Below are positions 7,789 through 9,785 of a stretch of DNA of 9,785 bases, piece by piece. The notes below the pieces were generated by a model that was given only the letters and a program-made list of their open reading frames with translations, made no database searches and was not told where the DNA came from. Position numbers and translations under genes: made by a program. The stretch is from assembly GCA_946186535.1 (NCBI GenBank), contig CAMHNT010000071.1, positions 1-9,785 on the forward strand. Reading direction: 5' to 3'. This stretch comes from an uncultured Clostridia bacterium. GTDB taxonomy: Bacteria > Bacillota > Clostridia > Oscillospirales > Acutalibacteraceae. Position 1 is the stretch's first letter. Every line of letters begins with the position of its first letter.

Positions 7789-7851
7789 CGGCGAAGAAAG
7801 CAAGGGTTCGGGAGCGCAGCTCCCGATGGGCGTGGGCGAAGCCCACACCCA
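7789..7851 (+). repeat. Hairpin repeat family II, unit B
   Basis: It continues directly from unit A, sharing its AAAGCTTT box. It carries GCAAGGGTTCGGGAGC and the stem CGGGAGC-GCA-GCTCCCG (7809-7825), followed by GTGGGC-GAA-GCCCAC (7832-7846). The stem bases differ from units A, C and D, but both arms have changed together. The right AAAGCTTT end is missing. Confidence 0.7.
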
Positions 7852-7857
7852 GTATAG

Positions 7858-7875
7858 CCCCCTCCGGGGAGGGGG
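7858..7875. repeat. GC-rich hairpin CCCCCTCC/GGAGGGGG
   Basis: A perfect inverted repeat of 8 bases on each side of GG is followed by TTGGGGGTGGC. It is wedged between family II units B and C and seems to be an unrelated short repeat. The C-rich/G-rich strand bias might also allow G-quadruplex pairing (GGGG, GGGGG, GGGGG within 7866-7882). Confidence 0.6.
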
Positions 7876-7920
7876 TTGGGGGTGGCGAAGTTTGATGAAA
7901 AGACTCAGCTTCCCAGAAAA

Positions 7921-7978
7921 GCGTTCTTCCGGAACGAAAGCAGGGTTTGGGGCGGCAGCCCCGATGGGTGTGGGTTGG
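7921..7978 (+). repeat. Hairpin repeat family II, unit C (truncated)
   Basis: CGTTC-TTCCG-GAACG (7922-7936) leads into GCAGGGTTTGGGGC (7940-7953) and the stem GGGGC-GGCA-GCCCC, then GATGGGTGTGGG. The left half closely matches unit D at 9715-9750, including GGAACGAA before GCAGGG. The second hairpin and the right AAAGCTTT box are absent, and glycosyltransferase leader sequence begins soon after. Confidence 0.7.
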
Positions 7979-8031
7979 TCTGATAGAAAATATATATATC
8001 AAAAATAAAGTTCGGAATGGGGGTAAAGAAA

Positions 8032-8967
8032 ATGGATCTTATTTCGATTGTTGTGCCATGCTACAATGAGCAGGAGGCACTGCCTGAATTTTATAAAGAA
8101 GTCAATAAGGTCACGAAAACCATGAATAACGTCGGGTTTGAGTTTATATTTGTGGATGACGGCTCAAAGGATAAAACACTTAAGATGCTGAGACTTCTCC
8201 ACAAGAAAGACCCGAGAGTGAGATTCATTTCTTTCTCCAGAAATTTCGGAAAGGAAGCGGGAATGCTCGCAGGGCTGAGGGCGGCGAAGGGTGACTACGT
8301 TGCGATAATGGACGTTGACCTTCAGGATCCGCCGTCGCTTCTCCCGGAGATGTACGAGGTTGTAAGCTCCGGAGAATATGACTGTGCCGCAACGAGGCGA
8401 ACCACGAGAAAGGGCGAGCCGCCGATACGTTCGTTTTTCGCGCGACTGTTCTACAAGATAATCAACAAGATGAGCGACGCGGACATCGTTGACGGTGCGA
8501 GAGACTTCCGCCTGATGAGAAGGAAGATGGTGAACGCAATTCTTTCGATGGAGGAGTACAACAGGTTTTCAAAGGGCATTTTCGGTTGGGTAGGATTCAG
8601 GACGAAATGGCTTGAATACGTCAATGTTGAAAGAGTCGCAGGAGAAACGAAGTGGTCGTTCTGGAAGCTTTTCAAATACTCGGTGGAGGGTATCATGGCT
8701 TTCTCGACAACTCCGCTTTATGTTTCCTCGATTATGGGATTTGTTGTTTGCATCATAACGTTTATACTTGCGTGCTTCTATGCTGTCAAGGCTCTTGTTT
8801 TCGGAGACCCTACGGCAGGTTTCCCGACGATAATATGTATAGTGCTGTTTCTCGGCGGTATTCAGCTTATCGGTATCGGAGTTCTGGGTATGTATCTTTC
8901 AAAGACATATCTTGAAACGAAGAGGCGGCCTGTGTATATTGTGAGGGAGACGGAAGAGGATCAGTGA
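8032..8967 (+). CDS. Family 2 glycosyltransferase, CsbB/GtrB/DPM1-like (undecaprenyl-phosphate sugar synthase)
   Basis: From ATG 8032 the product has 311 residues, the usual length for CsbB/GtrB/YkoT. The GT-A fold is clear: VVPCYNE (7-13), VDDGSKD (41-47), SRNFGKEAG (69-77) and the metal-binding DVD of MDVDLQDPP (93-101). GARDFRLM (155-162) and GETKWSFWKL (204-213) are typical of polyprenyl-phosphate sugar synthases. Two C-terminal membrane helices lie at about 228-253 and 265-289. It should load a sugar from a nucleotide donor onto undecaprenyl phosphate at the inner membrane face, as the donor for the YfhO protein encoded upstream. An in-frame ATG at 8017 has no ribosome site; the GGGGGT at 8019-8024 fits the start at 8032 better. 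The repeat block separates it from yfhO. Which sugar is loaded cannot be told. Confidence 0.92.
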   Translation: MDLISIVVPCYNEQEALPEFYKEVNKVTKTMNNVGFEFIFVDDGSKDKTLKMLRLLHKKDPRVRFISFSRNFGKEAGMLAGLRAAKGDYVAIMDVDLQDPPSLLPEMYEVVSSGEYDCAATRRTTRKGEPPIRSFFARLFYKIINKMSDADIVDGARDFRLMRRKMVNAILSMEEYNRFSKGIFGWVGFRTKWLEYVNVERVAGETKWSFWKLFKYSVEGIMAFSTTPLYVSSIMGFVVCIITFILACFYAVKALVFGDPTAGFPTIICIVLFLGGIQLIGIGVLGMYLSKTYLETKRRPVYIVRETEEDQ

Positions 8968-9030
8968 CGGATTGTTAAAAGTTCAGAATTTATCTGTATT
9001 TTAATATAAATAGTTGTTCAAAAATAAGTC

Positions 9031-9059
9031 TTGATATTTTTGTTCGTTTGTGGTAAAAT
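9031..9059 (+). promoter_or_regulatory. Extended -10 sigma-A promoter of the rimP operon
   Basis: TTGATA (9031-9036), a 17-base spacer and TAAAAT (9054-9059), with TG at 9051-9052 as an extended -10, form a strong promoter. Transcription would start near 9066, leaving a leader of about 155 bases before rimP. It sits 63 bases after the stop of the glycosyltransferase gene, so rimP is a separate transcription unit. Confidence 0.75.
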
Positions 9060-9082
9060 AATATAGTAAAATATTGTAGAGT

Positions 9083-9120
9083 AAGGAGTGGGTTTCAGAA
9101 AGACCCGCTCCTTTGTATTT
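9083..9120 (+). terminator. Terminator-like hairpin in the rimP leader (probable attenuator)
   Basis: AAGGAGTGGGTTT (9083-9095) pairs with AGACCCGCTCCTT (9101-9113) in a stem of about 13 bp with two G-U pairs and loop CAGAA. An interrupted T-tract follows (CTTTGTATTT). It lies about 17 bases after the predicted transcription start and before rimP, the usual first gene of the nusA operon. In Bacillus subtilis this operon is controlled by a NusA-dependent terminator in the leader (from memory), and a weak T-tract is what such terminators have. A second stem, TAAATGC (9145-9151) with GCATTTA (9175-9181), follows. Confidence 0.6.
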
Positions 9121-9209
9121 CATGCCGGCTGCCGATAGGAATATTAAATGCGGTTTCATTAAAACGGAACTGGTGCATTTAGAAATTCTGTCGGGAGTTC
9201 GGGATATAC

Positions 9210-9215
9210 GGAGGG
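9210..9215 (+). promoter_or_regulatory. Ribosome binding site fixing the TTG start of rimP
   Basis: GGAGGG ends 6 bases before TTG 9222. No in-frame ATG exists nearby that would keep the N-terminal helix of RimP, so the TTG is taken as the start. Confidence 0.75.
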
Positions 9216-9221
9216 ATTATA

Positions 9222-9701
9222 TTGGCAAAGAAAAAAGGCGGAAATACCGTTGAAGCCGTTACGAAGCTTGTTGAGCCGATTGTGAACGGCTTCGGGCTTG
9301 AGCTTTGGGACGTTCGCTACGTCAAGGAAGGCGCTCAGTGGTATCTGAGGATTTTCATTGACAGCGAAAACGGAATTTCGATTGACGACTGCGAAAAGGT
9401 CAGCCGTGCGGTAGACGCTCCGCTCGACGAGCTTGACCCGATTGACGGTGAGTACTGTCTGGAGGTATGTTCGCCGGGAATAGAAAGAGAGCTCATAAAG
9501 GACGAACATTTTCTCGCATACATCGGTGCGGATGTTATGGTGAAGATGATAAGACCTATTGAGGGGATCGGAAAGGAATTCAACGGAAAGCTCAAGGCAT
9601 ACGAGAAATCCGAGGTCACGATCGAGGATCACAGCGGTGAGAACGAGGTGACTTTCAACAAGAAGGACGCTGTTTATATTAAGCTTGATGATTTTGATTA
9701 A
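9222..9701 (+). CDS. rimP: Ribosome maturation factor RimP
   Basis: The 159-residue product is full length for RimP (YlxS/YhbC), a cytoplasmic factor needed for maturation of the 30S ribosomal subunit. The N-terminal alpha/beta domain (about 8-97) includes VEPIVNGFGLELWDVRY (17-33), SRAVDAPLDE (61-70) and the family signature EVCSPGIERELIKDEHF (81-97), with SPGIER intact. The C-terminal SH3-like domain spans about 98-159. Translation begins at a TTG codon with a strong ribosome site at 9210. It has its own promoter and leader hairpin. In Firmicutes rimP is normally followed by nusA, ylxR and infB; here a repeat unit begins 3 bases after the stop and the window ends within it, so the next gene cannot be seen. 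Confidence 0.97.
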   Translation: MAKKKGGNTVEAVTKLVEPIVNGFGLELWDVRYVKEGAQWYLRIFIDSENGISIDDCEKVSRAVDAPLDELDPIDGEYCLEVCSPGIERELIKDEHFLAYIGADVMVKMIRPIEGIGKEFNGKLKAYEKSEVTIEDHSGENEVTFNKKDAVYIKLDDFD

Positions 9702-9704
9702 TTG

Positions 9705-9785
9705 AAAGCTTTACGGGAACGAAGCAGGGTTTGGGGCGGCAGCCCCGATAGGTTCAGGGCGAAGCCCCTGACCCACGAAAAGCTT
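9705..9785 (+). repeat. Hairpin repeat family II, unit D (reaches the window end)
   Basis: This is the cleanest copy. It begins with AAAGCTTT (9705-9712), then GGGAACGAAGCAGGG, GGGGC-GGCA-GCCCC (9733-9746), TCAGGGC-GAA-GCCCCTGA (9754-9771), ACCCACG, and ends with AAAAGCTT (9778-9785) at the window edge. It lies between rimP and whatever follows, which would normally be nusA. Confidence 0.75.

Noticed and set aside
7550..8008. Open frames of 150 and 91 codons on both strands across the repeat block
   Set aside because: Both translate repeated hairpin sequence (Gly/Pro-rich peptides recurring with each unit) and lack ribosome sites.
8017..8031. Upstream in-frame ATG for the glycosyltransferase gene
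   Set aside because: It has no ribosome site and would add MGVKK before the point where the family begins; the GGGGGT between the two ATGs serves 8032.
1..9785. CRISPR array, tRNA or rRNA genes, transposase, phage or toxin-antitoxin genes
   Set aside because: I looked for regularly spaced repeats, cloverleaf sequences and the matching proteins and saw none; the repeats present are irregular hairpin units.

Overview
The window looks like a piece of a Firmicutes chromosome, most likely a Ruminococcus-like member of the Clostridia. The reasons are strong Shine-Dalgarno sites, use of GTG and TTG starts, sigma-A promoters near consensus, AT-rich intergenic DNA, a rimP gene with a Firmicutes-style leader, and gaps filled with GC-rich hairpin repeats that I associate with Ruminococcus genomes from memory. 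The taxon is an inference; there is no rRNA or other marker in the window.

Layout. From 1 to 199 there is a mosaic of small perfect hairpins. From 2107 back to 230 (minus strand) lies a membrane-anchored nucleotide-sugar 4,6-dehydratase of the PglF/CapD/FlaA1 family. A gene-poor divergent gap follows (2108-2882). It holds a full-consensus minus-strand promoter with a structured leader of about 375 nt, and a near-consensus plus-strand promoter. At 2883-4429 is a two-gene ABC-2 exporter (permease plus ATPase, TagGH/Wzm-Wzt type), closed by an intrinsic terminator at 4485-4509. After a second hairpin repeat, 4814-7678 encodes a large YfhO-family multi-membrane protein with an unusual charged N-terminal extension. 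A 350-base block of tandem hairpin repeats follows, and then 8032-8967 encodes a CsbB/GtrB-type family 2 glycosyltransferase with two C-terminal membrane helices. At 9031-9120 there is an extended -10 promoter and a terminator-like hairpin leading into rimP (9222-9701), followed 3 bases later by another repeat unit.

How the genes fit together. The first five genes make sense as envelope glycopolymer genes: the dehydratase makes a precursor for a rare sugar, the ABC pair exports a lipid-linked polymer, and the glycosyltransferase plus YfhO resemble two of the three parts of the CsbB-GtcA-YfhO system, which adds sugars to lipoteichoic acid outside the cell in Bacillus. The GtcA-like flippase is not in this window. 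rimP starts a separate housekeeping unit (ribosome maturation, normally followed by nusA and infB).

The most interesting signals outside the genes are: (1) a dispersed repeat whose units are bounded by AAAGCTTT boxes and whose stems differ by paired changes between copies; (2) a 21-base element with 19 identities in front of both yfhO and the glycosyltransferase gene; (3) mutually exclusive hairpins in the dehydratase leader; (4) a probable attenuator before rimP. I did not find a clearly novel protein system.
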